DNA of 64,000 nt from Oceanobacillus oncorhynchi (GTDB lineage: Bacteria > Bacillota > Bacilli > Bacillales > Amphibacillaceae): positions 744,001-808,000 of the forward strand of contig NZ_CDGG01000001.1 of NCBI RefSeq assembly GCF_000821065.1, given 5' to 3'. A program made the position numbers and the translations under genes. Below the pieces are notes generated by a model. The model was not told where the DNA came from, ran no database searches, and saw only the letters and a list, made by a program, of their open reading frames with translations. Below are positions 17,090 through 26,111 of this stretch, piece after piece (positions within the stretch are counted from its first letter, which is position 1; every line of letters begins with the position of its first letter).

Positions 17090-17833
17090 ATGTATAGAGC
17101 GGTTTTTATAGATATAGATGGTACCATGTTAAATTCCAAAGGTCAGCTTGAAGATGAAATTATAGAAGCGATTACTAAGGTTAAACTGAAAGGAATTATT
17201 GTTGGCTTAGCTTCAGGAAGGTCTGTGGAAGCATCTGAAATTTATGGGGAAAAGTTTGGATGCTCTCTCTATATTGCCTATAATGGGAGTCTTGTATTTT
17301 TAAATAATGAGTTAATCCATGATGTGAAAATACCATCAAATGTTGCCCATCATCTTTGCCGTAAAACTATTAGGTGTGCTGGTACCTTTATACATTTTTC
17401 GTATCAAACATCTCTTTCTAATCATCCTAAATACGAGGAACATTTAATGCCATTTGCAGAAAAAGTAAATCTACCTGATACAAACTGTGATGCGCACCGA
17501 TTAGCACTTTATACAGGTACTCAATATCGGAGGGTAATAAAAAAAGAAGTAATTGAAGAATTTGTTTTTGAAGAAGATAATAGACTTGAAGTGTATCCAA
17601 AAGGATCTAAATGGACGGGCATTGAACGAGCAATTGAAAAGTTATGTATATTACCTGAAGAGGTAGTTGCGATTGGTAATGGTATAAACGATGTTGAAAT
17701 GTTAAAGGCTGCCGGAATGGGAGTAGCCATGGGGAATGCATCAAAGGATGTAAAAAAGAGTGCTGAAATGATTGTTAAGGATAATGATAATCATGGGGTA
17801 GCAAGAGCGCTTGAAGTGATATTTAATATTTAG
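17090..17833 (+). CDS. HAD-superfamily phosphatase (Cof/type IIB)
   Basis: The 247-residue product has motif I DIDGTML, motif II GLASGRS, a conserved Lys in YPKGSKW and motif IV GNGINDVEML, plus the C2B cap of Cof-type sugar phosphatases. It lies 38 bases after yhfX with its own GGGAGTG site and is likely the last gene of the yhf-type operon, although E. coli has no such gene there. It could dephosphorylate an intermediate or by-product of the pathway. Confidence 0.85.
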   Translation: MYRAVFIDIDGTMLNSKGQLEDEIIEAITKVKLKGIIVGLASGRSVEASEIYGEKFGCSLYIAYNGSLVFLNNELIHDVKIPSNVAHHLCRKTIRCAGTFIHFSYQTSLSNHPKYEEHLMPFAEKVNLPDTNCDAHRLALYTGTQYRRVIKKEVIEEFVFEEDNRLEVYPKGSKWTGIERAIEKLCILPEEVVAIGNGINDVEMLKAAGMGVAMGNASKDVKKSAEMIVKDNDNHGVARALEVIFNI

Positions 17834-18143
17834 AAAACTAATATTATCTTTCTGTATTAATTATTAGGGTTTAACTGTAGATAATCTTAGCCTTATAATT
17901 GCACTAGTTAATAGCCTATATAATGAGAGATATCATATAGATATGGTTGTGTCCATGTTTACCAGTATGTACTTTTCCATTTTAAAACCACTTTTAACAT
18001 CGGTCTCTGTTTTATGTACTTTAATAGTGCATAAAACAGGGACCTTCATAAATATAAATCCCATAACAACCCCTTTAGAAAACCATGTATTGCTCTAATT
18101 CAGGAATAAATGAGCTGACATATAGTTTGTGAATTAATGTACT
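17834..18143. other. Non-coding stretch with a strong hairpin
   Basis: No gene is visible. GGTCTCTGTTTTATG (18002-18016) pairs with CATAAAACAGGGACC (18030-18044) in a 15-bp stem with one G-T pair. It has no clear T-run but is placed to end the yhf-type operon. The last part abuts the 5' end of the group II intron. Confidence 0.55.
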
Positions 18144-19250
18144 GTGCGAAACGTTTCCTTATAAGTGCCAATGCACGATATAGGAGAATTGCTATCAAGC
18201 AATTACTACTGATTAATCAAAACTCGGAATGAAAGCGGTCATGTTGAGCTGAAACGGGTTATCTGATCCTCCTACATGCATATAATGGTAGTAGTCAGAA
18301 TGTGTATGAAGCTAGGTGAAGTCGGCTGAAATGAACCTAAGTTGCTTATATAGAATATGGTTCATGATAGGCCGGGATGCTACAAAATATCTAAGGTGAG
18401 GATGTCCAATTGGACTGACGAAATTGCGAATGTACGGGTCTAGAAATTAATACGTTCGAAAGACGTATGCTGTGAACGCAGTGTCAAACACCGAAAAGTA
18501 CAAGTAGTGTATAGGAACTTCGGAATATCTAACAAACGAGGATATAGAGTTGCTTAAAAGAAGCACCTACGGATATATGTAAAGCTAGATTTTAAGTAAG
18601 AAACATCCATTATTAAACGACTACTATCGGGATGGTCTATAAGATAAGTATTTATTGAAGTGACTTTATTCTTGCGAAAGTAGGGACATAGTACCGTGGA
18701 AGTGTGTAACGAGCGTGGAGGATGGTCCCAAGTCTTGTCTTTGAAAACTAAATCAACTAAATGAAACTCACAGGGTCGATTAGGATGTTGGGATTTTCCG
18801 TAAGGAAGGAGATACAATCCATCGGTGAGTACAGCGTTACGACATACAGAATACTACGGTATGCAAGATATATTTGATGACCTTTATGAACGAAGTAAAA
18901 ACAACGCTACAAAAGGTCTCAGGCTATATGAACATATCATATCGAAAAACAATATCTTATTAGCCTTTCGAAACATCAAAGCGAATACAGGTTCAAAAAC
19001 AGCGGGAACTAATGGCATCACGATTGATAAATACAAGATTGAAAACGTTGATGAATATATTGATGAAATTCGAAAAGCATTAAAGAATTATAAACCTCAA
19101 ACGGTATGAAGGGTTGAAATACCTAAATCCAATGGCAAGAAACGCCCATTAGGTATTCCAATGAGAGATAGATTAATTCAACAGATGTTCAAACAAGTAT
19201 TAGAGCCAATATGTGAAGCTAGATTTTATAAACATTCATACGGTTTTAGA
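18144..19250 (+). mobile_element. Truncated group II intron (3' part lost)
   Basis: The 5' boundary is set by GTGCGAAACG at 18144, a typical group II intron start. About 680 bases of structured non-coding RNA sequence follow, with many short complementary blocks, and then the intron-encoded reverse transcriptase. The element is cut at about 19250, in the middle of the reverse transcriptase. Domains V and VI and the 3' splice site are missing, so it can neither splice nor move. Confidence 0.85.
18825..19250 (+). pseudogene. ltrA: Group II intron reverse transcriptase/maturase, truncated
   Basis: The frame starts at GTG 18825 after AAGGAAGGAGAT. It has the N-terminal RT0 region (MQDIFDDLYERS), then an in-frame TGA at 19107-19109 where a relative would have Arg (KPQTV stop RVEIPK). 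It resumes with [32 protein letters not shown] and ends at YKHSYGFR. The catalytic YADD region, maturase and endonuclease parts are absent. Everything after 19250 belongs to a different gene. Confidence 0.88.
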
Positions 19251-19382
19251 TTTAGGTTTAATGAGGGTGGAATAGAAAAAGAATATACTGTTAGAATTGG
19301 TATGAAATCGCGCAGTATATTTTTTGCTACTCCGGCAACTGAACAGATGATTGCATATGTTCGAGAAAACGTTATAATATAG
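19251..19382 (+). pseudogene. C-terminal end of an unknown protein fused to the intron fragment
   Basis: After the intron break, the same frame continues for about 44 residues ([20 protein letters not shown] then [15 protein letters not shown]) and stops. I do not recognise it. It ends 32 bases before the next gene start with an AGGAGGG site between, so it was probably the upstream partner of the interrupted gene at 19415. A deletion seems to have removed both the rest of the intron and the front of this gene. Confidence 0.55.
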
Positions 19383-19560
19383 ATAGTAAATTTAGCAAAG
19401 TAGGAGGGAATCGTATGGTTGCTCAGTATGAAATCAGGGATAAAGTTCTTGAATATATTGAAATGCTGGCAATGTCTCCAGTGAAAAGTTTTTACCCAAC
19501 TGCAGTAGCTAAATACGTAAATACTCCTGTAAAAGATATTTTTCCACATCTTATTGATTT

Positions 19561-19569
19561 AGTAAAAGT
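19561..19569. repeat. Left 9-bp target site duplication of the IS4-family element
   Basis: AGTAAAAGT occurs directly before the element (19561-19569) and again directly after it (21116-21124). It identifies the exact insertion point and shows simple transposition without later rearrangement. Confidence 0.93.
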
Positions 19570-21115
19570 CACTAGCGTTGCATAAAAAAATAAATGCAAA
19601 AGTAAGCAATATGCTTTGTAAATTTTGATTTATTATTGTAATTTTCAGATATAGACAATGTCTTATTTTAAAAAAAGACAATGGGTATGCAAGGTAGCCC
19701 TTCATCCATTTTCTGAATTTTATATACTTTTTAAATGATTGAGTTGATTGTTACATCATCTAAATGACCAGCTTCTCCTGTTTCGTATTGTTTGAAAGTT
19801 TCTTCAAAAATTCGTTCATGCTCCAGCCTTCGTCGCCCTTTGGATGTACGTTCTGGTCCCTTGAATATGTCGGAAATAAACTGTTCCATGGATGTTGTCC
19901 AATAATCACGAATCCAGTTCAACATTTCCAGCAGGGTTCCTCGATAGTCTAAGTTGATTTTCATTAACAGGGTCAGGCAGAAAGTGATCATTGCTAGAAA
20001 AAGTTGATTATATACGGCATTTTCACTTTTTCCGTACAGCTTTTTGATTACTAAATGCTGCTTAACCCACTTGAAAAATAATTCGATCTGCCACCTGTTG
20101 CGATAAAGATCACTGATTTCTTGTGCATTCACTTTGGCGTCATTACAAATGATTCGAATCTCATTTCCTTTACTGTCTACCGTCTCTACTAATTGTACTG
20201 GATGCTTCATCTTTCCAATGTTTACGACGGCGTGACGGGTAATTGGAGAAGAAGGGTCAATAGATAATTCTTCTATAACCTTAACAACCGTATTGGTTTT
20301 GATGCGTGTCACAAACCGAATGCCTTCTGCACAATAGGCATCAAACGTTGTAAAGTTAAAATAGCCCCGGTCAAATACATGAAGCACGTTTTTATCCGGT
20401 ACAATCAATGCATCCAGCTGTGTTTCGTCTGCCGGTCTTGCAGGGGTAACGATTACTTCATTTGGATAGGAGACGCCATCGCAAAAGACAATGGACGTAT
20501 GCATCTTCACGCCCGACTTGGTCTCCCGAAAATCTGCCCATTCGTATTGACTCAAACACATAGAAATGGTGGATGAATCAATCAAATGCAGTTCTCCAAG
20601 TGCTTTATCTGCCTTTTGAGGCCCAAGCAGCTGGTGTATTTGTTGAATCAAATGATGCAGAATAGCCTGGAAAATGGCAGGCGGCATCTCACTATTCTTC
20701 CGAGAAAGCTGGGATTTACTGATGCTTTCTATGCCTACCAGTCTTTGAACAGTTTTCTTGCGTGTAATCGTATCACTAATCCGCTGTAGATTATCCAGCT
20801 GCTTCATCTGCGCATAAATAAATGCGTTGATAAATGTAAGTGCATCAAACTTTTTAACATACTTATCAATTTCCGCGTTATCGATCATTTTTTGAATCAC
20901 TTTTGAATCTAATGGATGAATGTATTCCTTGAATACTGTTTTTATGGTATGATTGTCCATACGAGCTCCTTATAATTTGGGATTTGGACAGGACTACCAT
21001 TCCCTTATTATAAGGTTTTTTTATGGATATTTGTATTGAAAACTCCCATTATTCCTAATTTTCCAATATATTGTTTTTCTTGACTTTTGGTTAAAAACTT
21101 TATGCAACGCTAGTG
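19570..21115 (-). mobile_element. Complete IS4-family insertion sequence (1546 bp)
   Basis: The ends are perfect inverted repeats: CACTAGCGTTGCATAAA at 19570 and its complement ending at 21115. The element has one transposase gene on the minus strand and is flanked by the 9-bp direct repeat AGTAAAAGT. It interrupts the unknown gene that begins at 19415. Its intact gene and exact target repeats suggest a recent insertion. Confidence 0.95.
19731..20960 (-). CDS. IS4-family transposase
   Basis: The 409-residue protein is a DDE transposase of the IS4 family. First catalytic Asp in HLIDSSTISM, second in HVFDRGYFNF, and the C-terminal glutamate in the YREK-type signature YRNRWQIELFFKWVKQHL. An N-terminal dimerisation region and a short C-terminal tail complete the usual length. 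The ATG follows AAGGAGCTC. It appears intact. Confidence 0.95.
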   Translation of the reverse strand: MDNHTIKTVFKEYIHPLDSKVIQKMIDNAEIDKYVKKFDALTFINAFIYAQMKQLDNLQRISDTITRKKTVQRLVGIESISKSQLSRKNSEMPPAIFQAILHHLIQQIHQLLGPQKADKALGELHLIDSSTISMCLSQYEWADFRETKSGVKMHTSIVFCDGVSYPNEVIVTPARPADETQLDALIVPDKNVLHVFDRGYFNFTTFDAYCAEGIRFVTRIKTNTVVKVIEELSIDPSSPITRHAVVNIGKMKHPVQLVETVDSKGNEIRIICNDAKVNAQEISDLYRNRWQIELFFKWVKQHLVIKKLYGKSENAVYNQLFLAMITFCLTLLMKINLDYRGTLLEMLNWIRDYWTTSMEQFISDIFKGPERTSKGRRRLEHERIFEETFKQYETGEAGHLDDVTINSII

Positions 21116-21831
21116 AGTAAAAGTAGATGAATTATATCTTAAGTGGGAAGTTAGATGCCCCGATTTTGATTGTCATCAAACGATTGGAGAAATTAATGAC
21201 TATCAAAAGTTTGAAGAAGAAGCGCTAAGTTGTCCCAGATGTGGGACTGAATTTGTATTGAATGAAAAAGATATATTCCCGCGATTTGACTTGAATCCTT
21301 CTTACAAAGAATATATAAGAAGAAAAAATGCTGAAAAAAAAACTCTAATGAGCACGCAAGTTTCCACCCCTCAGCTTTAAAACAAGAAAAGGAACGTTTT
21401 AATCCTGATTGGATTAGTAATTTTAGTGGAGAACAGTTAGAAGTATTAAAAGAGAACTCGCCAAATATCATCATCAATCATTTTGAAGGAAGTGTTCATA
21501 TGGGAAATAAGCAGATTAGTAACAGTTTTAATCATTCCAACTTGGATAATGTGAACATTCAAAGTGAAATTATTGAAAAATATTCCATAGACAAGTCAGA
21601 TTTAGAAGCACTAGAAAAAGAAATTAGACTGCATTCAAAAGATGAAATAAGTAAGGAACAAAATATGTTGTTTTATGATAAATTTCAAGAATCTTTAATA
21701 AATGAAGATAAAAAAGAAGCAAATAAGTATTTGAACTGGATAGAGAGAGGTTTGAATAGTACAGCTGCTTTATCCACTATAATAACAGCTTTAGGATTAT
21801 AATAGTGAAGCTAGCTGGCTGGTATTTTAAA

Positions 21832-21872
21832 AAGAAACTCCGCTGATATAATCTCAGCGGAGTTTCTTTTTT
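21832..21872. terminator. Strong bidirectional terminator
   Basis: AAGAAACTCCGCTGA (21832-21846) and TCAGCGGAGTTTCTT (21854-21868) form a perfect 15-bp stem followed by T6. It separates the rightward decayed gene from the leftward amidohydrolase gene. Confidence 0.9.
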
Positions 21873-21998
21873 GAAATCCAATATATAAATAGATAGTTAT
21901 CCTAAAACATATAAAGGTCGAAAAGAGGGGAGCAGGATTCTTTCTAATTCCTGTTTGGTTGCTTCGCTCTATTGCATTCCTAACCTAAAAACCCTTAA

Positions 21999-23618
21999 CT
22001 ATCGAACAGTACGAACCTCACTCCGATAAATCGTCTCCCCATCCTTAATCGTCTCCAAAACTTGAATATCACGAATATCCATCGTATCCACCTTCATCGG
22101 ATTCTGATCCAAAATCACCAAATCGGCAACTTTCCCATCTTCCAAGCTCCCTTTATCATCCTCTTCAAAATATTGATACGCGGCATTAATCGTGACAGCC
22201 TTCAACGCCTCATAGACACTGATACATTCCTCGGGCCCGATGCTCACACCATTTCTCGTTTGTCTATTCACCGCACACCAAATCGTATGCAGCATGTCCG
22301 GTTTGACGATAGGTGCGTCCTGATGGAAGTTCACGCACAGACCACGGTCATATGCGGATCTTGCCGGGCTGATGCGGCGTCCGCGCTTGTCGCCAAGATT
22401 TTTTAGATGGACATCTCCCCAGTAATACGTGTGCGCGACGAAGATGGAGGGGATCATCGATAAGCCGGCCATGGTATCCAATTGGTCGTTTCTTACGGTC
22501 TGGCAATGTATCATCACAGGTCTTAGATTCTCTTTATCTGGATGATTGGATTCTTCCAGTGATGCTTGGTAGTTCCGTAACAGCTGATCAGAAGCGGCAT
22601 CTCCATTACAGTGTGTTAATAGCTGCACGCCATCGTTGACTGCTGCATCGGTATATTGTTTGACCTGTTCGTCCTTGAACCATGGATATCCCAGGTAGGT
22701 TTCTTCGCCCTCATAAGGTTCTGTCAGCCAAGCTGTTTTCCCTTGAGGGGACCCGTCTAAAAACATTTTATATCCGCCGATTTTAAAGCGGTTCTGATAT
22801 TTTTTGGCATAATCTTTATTTTCTTCCATCAGCTTTTTCGGCTCTGCATCAAATACGGGGTAGGCGACCACATCGATTTTTAGCTTTTGCTGCTGGGCCA
22901 AGGCTTTGAATAAGTCAATAATCTCTTTGGATGATGCGCCGTCCTGAACGGTTGCAATTCCATTTTTGATATATTCATTCTGGGCATACTCTGCCAGTTT
23001 GAACTCATCCCGTTTCACATCTTTAAAAAGGGTTTTCTGTAATCCCATCACGGCATTTTCTTCTAAATAGCCATTTGGCTCATTTGTACCTGCAACCCGG
23101 CCGATTGTACCGCCTTCCGGGTCGGAAGTGTGCTCGTTTATGCCTGCTGCCTGTAATCCCAAATCATTCGTGCAGCCTAAGTGGCCGGAAGCATGTAAAA
23201 TCAAAATAGGATGCTCCGTGGATACTTGATTCAATATCTCTTTCGTTGGATGTCTGTTTTCTGCAAGAAAATTATGATCATACCCGCATCCGACGACAAT
23301 ATCGCCTTTTTTTAATTCTTTTTCCTGAATATATGCTTTTAGTGCTTGAATTACTTCATCAAAATTATCGCATTCACTTAAATCAGCCATCAATGAAAAA
23401 TGACCAACCATCGAAACGTGACCATGTGGGTCGATAAAGGCAGGCATCAGGGTATTTCCTTGTAAATCAATGCTTTCTGCCTGAGGGCTGGCTGCTTGTT
23501 TCACTTCTGCTAGGCTGCCTTGCTTTTTGATAACCCCATTTTTTACTAACACTGCTTCGGCGTTGTCATTCTCTCCAGTCATCGTAATGATATTGCCGCC
23601 ATAATATAATTTTTGCAT
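21999..23618 (-). CDS. YtcJ-like metal-dependent amidohydrolase
   Basis: The 539-residue product belongs to the amidohydrolase-3 (YtcJ) group. The HxH-type metal motif appears as DPHGHVS, further ligands in HASGHLGC, the CNGDAASDQLL region and HQDAPIV near the C-terminus. Members hydrolyse N-acyl amino acids, ureas or related amides; the substrate here is unknown. ATG 23618 follows AAGGAGT; a GTG at 23630 lies in that site. It is the last gene of the leftward unit gntR, symporter, amidohydrolase, so it probably acts on what the symporter imports or what feeds it. Confidence 0.87.
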   Translation of the reverse strand: MQKLYYGGNIITMTGENDNAEAVLVKNGVIKKQGSLAEVKQAASPQAESIDLQGNTLMPAFIDPHGHVSMVGHFSLMADLSECDNFDEVIQALKAYIQEKELKKGDIVVGCGYDHNFLAENRHPTKEILNQVSTEHPILILHASGHLGCTNDLGLQAAGINEHTSDPEGGTIGRVAGTNEPNGYLEENAVMGLQKTLFKDVKRDEFKLAEYAQNEYIKNGIATVQDGASSKEIIDLFKALAQQQKLKIDVVAYPVFDAEPKKLMEENKDYAKKYQNRFKIGGYKMFLDGSPQGKTAWLTEPYEGEETYLGYPWFKDEQVKQYTDAAVNDGVQLLTHCNGDAASDQLLRNYQASLEESNHPDKENLRPVMIHCQTVRNDQLDTMAGLSMIPSIFVAHTYYWGDVHLKNLGDKRGRRISPARSAYDRGLCVNFHQDAPIVKPDMLHTIWCAVNRQTRNGVSIGPEECISVYEALKAVTINAAYQYFEEDDKGSLEDGKVADLVILDQNPMKVDTMDIRDIQVLETIKDGETIYRSEVRTVR

Positions 23619-23648
23619 TGCAGATTTCACTCCTTATTTCGCTGTAGA

Positions 23649-25046
23649 TTATGCATAGGATTTTTTCTTACTTTTGATTGGTTCAGCTTCCTCTTTAAAA
23701 TCGTATGTTTTTCTGCCCCATGCTTTAAATACTTTTAATAGAATCAAATAAATAGGGACTGGTGCCAGTAACCATAGAATTCCAGCTGTGATGGATAATG
23801 TCCCGGCCATAATCATCATAATCGTTGAAACGGTTATATAAGAGAACATCATCGGAATATTCATCATCCCTAATTCGATGGCTGTGGTGGAACGCAGGGA
23901 AGGCTCAATAATCCGTACAAGCGCGATTCCGCTTGGAACCGTACCCAGCGAGGTTCCAAGCAAACCGAGCGTCCGGGAAAAGTCGTTGTCGCCGCCTAAG
24001 CGCTTTCCAAAGTATAAAACGACTGCAATAGTAAGCGCAGCTATGACAACGGCTTCGATTATAATTGGAACAATCCACTGGCCGATGATACTGAATTGAA
24101 CGGCCATAAAGGAACAGACAACTAAATAATCGGTGGACCAGCCGGTAATTTTCGTTTGAAAGGTATTATCCAGCAAATGGTCCAGCTGCAGCTTTTTCAA
24201 TACCATTTTCACAAAATAGCCGGCAAGCATGCCGTAAATAAACAGCATTCCGCCAAGCGTCGGACCTATGCCAGGAATCATGGAAATAAGAGATGCCATT
24301 CCTAAAGCCAGCACATAACAGATACCAATCATCGTAAAGTGAAACGTCATCGTATCCATATTTCCGCTGAATACCGTCTCTTGTCCGATTGATTCTCTTT
24401 TCTCATTCTTCGTGTAGTAGCCCCGTTTGACATAATCTTTGATTTCGGATTCGCCATATTTCTTGGCTAGCCCGCGTTTTAACCCATATTTCGCAAGAGG
24501 GACGCCAATTAAGAAGCAGGCGATAAAACCGATTGCCGCAAAGGTCAGGCCAACCATCGCTGCATTTTCTATTCCATACTGCTGTTCAAAAATAGAACCA
24601 AATGTTGCCGCCTGCCCTGGTCCTTGTGTAAAGGCAAAGGGGATAAGCAGCCCATATAGGGCGTCCATTCCGAAATAACCGCCGACGAGTAAAATGACAA
24701 CTGCGCCGACAGCAGGGGTGAGTGCATATAATAGATTCCAGAGCATGCCCATTCCGAGGGAGCCTCTGGCAATCTGCTTCCCGGCAGTATGGTCGTTATT
24801 CGCCTTGTTATTGCTTGTTAAGCCAATGGAGATGAACGTGATCGTAAATAACTGCGTAACAATTACAGTGAACATTTCGGCATTGGTTGCCTGGATAAGA
24901 TTTGTATTCATGACAATCATGCCTAAAATACCAGCTATGACACTAGCAGGCACTAACATATTTCGAATAAAAGCTACTTTGGCCCGAATAATCATACCGG
25001 CACAAAGCAGGATACTTGCGATACTGAATGCAATCATAAAACTCAC
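23649..25046 (-). CDS. GltS-type sodium:glutamate symporter family protein
   Basis: The 465-residue membrane protein has about twelve hydrophobic segments. Inverted-repeat family motifs are seen in IPFAFTQGPGQAATFG and LLGTSLGTVPSGIALVRI, which correspond to the two substrate-binding loops of GltS-like carriers. GTG 25046 is the likely start since AGGGAGGT precedes it by seven bases; upstream codons have no ribosome site. It would take up glutamate or a related amino acid or N-acyl derivative with sodium. Confidence 0.82.
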   Translation of the reverse strand: MSFMIAFSIASILLCAGMIIRAKVAFIRNMLVPASVIAGILGMIVMNTNLIQATNAEMFTVIVTQLFTITFISIGLTSNNKANNDHTAGKQIARGSLGMGMLWNLLYALTPAVGAVVILLVGGYFGMDALYGLLIPFAFTQGPGQAATFGSIFEQQYGIENAAMVGLTFAAIGFIACFLIGVPLAKYGLKRGLAKKYGESEIKDYVKRGYYTKNEKRESIGQETVFSGNMDTMTFHFTMIGICYVLALGMASLISMIPGIGPTLGGMLFIYGMLAGYFVKMVLKKLQLDHLLDNTFQTKITGWSTDYLVVCSFMAVQFSIIGQWIVPIIIEAVVIAALTIAVVLYFGKRLGGDNDFSRTLGLLGTSLGTVPSGIALVRIIEPSLRSTTAIELGMMNIPMMFSYITVSTIMMIMAGTLSITAGILWLLAPVPIYLILLKVFKAWGRKTYDFKEEAEPIKSKKKSYA

Positions 25047-25101
25047 ATGGATGACCTCCCTAAAAAAGCTGTCTAATTTTGACTGCAAAAATAGTATTTA
25101 T

Positions 25102-25158
25102 ATTTTATGCGATAGACACCAGTATTCTCAAGGAGGTCAGAATGTTCTAACCAGTTAA
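25102..25158 (-). promoter_or_regulatory. Promoter and GntR operator candidate of the symporter operon
   Basis: Read leftward, TTGAGA and TAAAAT are 18 bases apart, with the near-palindrome GGTTAGAACATTCTGACC just upstream of the -35 element. A block of 34 bases here (25125-25158) matches 28 of 34 bases at 49696-49729, in front of the APC permease that has a paralogous GntR gene. That conservation points to an operator shared by the two regulators. Confidence 0.6.
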
Positions 25159-25179
25159 AAAACAATAACTATTCTATTT

Positions 25180-25902
25180 TTATTTGCTATTTCTCGACAA
25201 GGTTATTTTAAAGGAGTACATATCCGCCCGATAATAGGCCCTCTCAAATTCCACGAAGTCTCCATGGACATCAGTAATTTTTCTTTCTGCAATAATGATG
25301 CTTGTCCCCTCAGGAATATTCAGTAACTCTGAATCATCCCGGGTGGAGATTCCGGCTCTGATTTCCTGCTCCGCCTGAAAGGTATTTACTTTTAATTCTC
25401 TTTCCAGCAGCTCATAGAATGCTTCTTCATCCAGGTTAAATTGAGACAGCTTTTTCCCTAATGCCACAGGGTAATAATGCCTTTCAATTCCCATCGGAAT
25501 ATCATTTGCATACCTTATTCTTTTAAAGTGATGTGCCTTATCTAAACCGGTCACTTCTTTTAATCTTCCAACTAACTCGATTTCCTGGGAGGCTACTAAT
25601 CTGGCTCCCGGCGCCATCCCCATTTTCTCGATATTTTCCGAGGTGCTGTGAAGGCTGCCAAGCCAGTCATTAATCGTTCGAACGGCGATAAAGGTTCCTT
25701 TCCCCGGCTTTCTCACCAAGATTCCTTCCCGAACCAGCTGTTCGATACTTTGTCTCACCGTACTTCGGCTTACATAGTGTTCATCCATCAATTCTCTCTC
25801 GCTGGGAATCTTTTCGGCATAATCGCCGTTATATATTTTCTGTTCAATGATTTGTTTTAACTGCACATGAAGCGGGATGGAGTTTGTATAGTCTAAGGTC
25901 AT
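25180..25902 (-). CDS. GntR-family regulator, HutC type (UTRA domain)
   Basis: The 240-residue protein has an N-terminal winged helix (about 5-70) with PLHVQLKQIIEQKI, IPSERELMDEHYVSRSTVRQ and KPGKGTF, and a C-terminal UTRA ligand-binding domain (about 95-235, PMGIERHYYP and FERAYYRADMYSFKI). It lies directly upstream of the symporter and amidohydrolase in the same direction and is their likely repressor. A frameshifted close paralogue is at 49752-50473. Confidence 0.92.
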   Translation of the reverse strand: MTLDYTNSIPLHVQLKQIIEQKIYNGDYAEKIPSERELMDEHYVSRSTVRQSIEQLVREGILVRKPGKGTFIAVRTINDWLGSLHSTSENIEKMGMAPGARLVASQEIELVGRLKEVTGLDKAHHFKRIRYANDIPMGIERHYYPVALGKKLSQFNLDEEAFYELLERELKVNTFQAEQEIRAGISTRDDSELLNIPEGTSIIIAERKITDVHGDFVEFERAYYRADMYSFKITLSRNSK

Positions 25903-26111
25903 GGTTGTTTTTCCTTTCGCTGCTGTTTGACTTATTATTTCATCGTTATGCTTATTTTAGCATGTTTGACGCAGAGGAGTGGGTGGAGAAAGCAGAAAAG
26001 TTCGATAAATGACTGGTAGTATATTGATGACGTTTCAGATGTGATGCCTGATATAGTAGAATGAGAGAATGGTAAAGAGAATATGGCATACATGAAATAG
26101 AGGTAGCAGCG

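Larger units (their letters stand above)
19415..21802 (+). pseudogene. Unknown winged-helix/zinc-ribbon protein, split by an IS4-family element and a frameshift
   Basis: Taking out 19570-21124 (element plus one target repeat) joins 19415-19569 with 21125 onward in one frame. The first 51 residues look like a small helix-turn-helix domain (VKSFYPTAVAKYVNTPVKDI). A zinc-ribbon-like pair CPDFDC and CPRCG follows. The frame then breaks at a run of nine A (21334-21342); with ten A it would continue through NPDWISNFSGEQLEVLKEN into the open frame MGNKQISNSFNHSN...TIITALGL ending at 21802. The original protein would be about 275 residues. I do not know the family. The piece 21500-21802 might still be translated alone. 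Confidence 0.65.

Noticed and set aside
22062-22406. Plus-strand gene inside the amidohydrolase
   Set aside because: It is a shadow frame opposite a well-supported enzyme and has no ribosome site or family motif.
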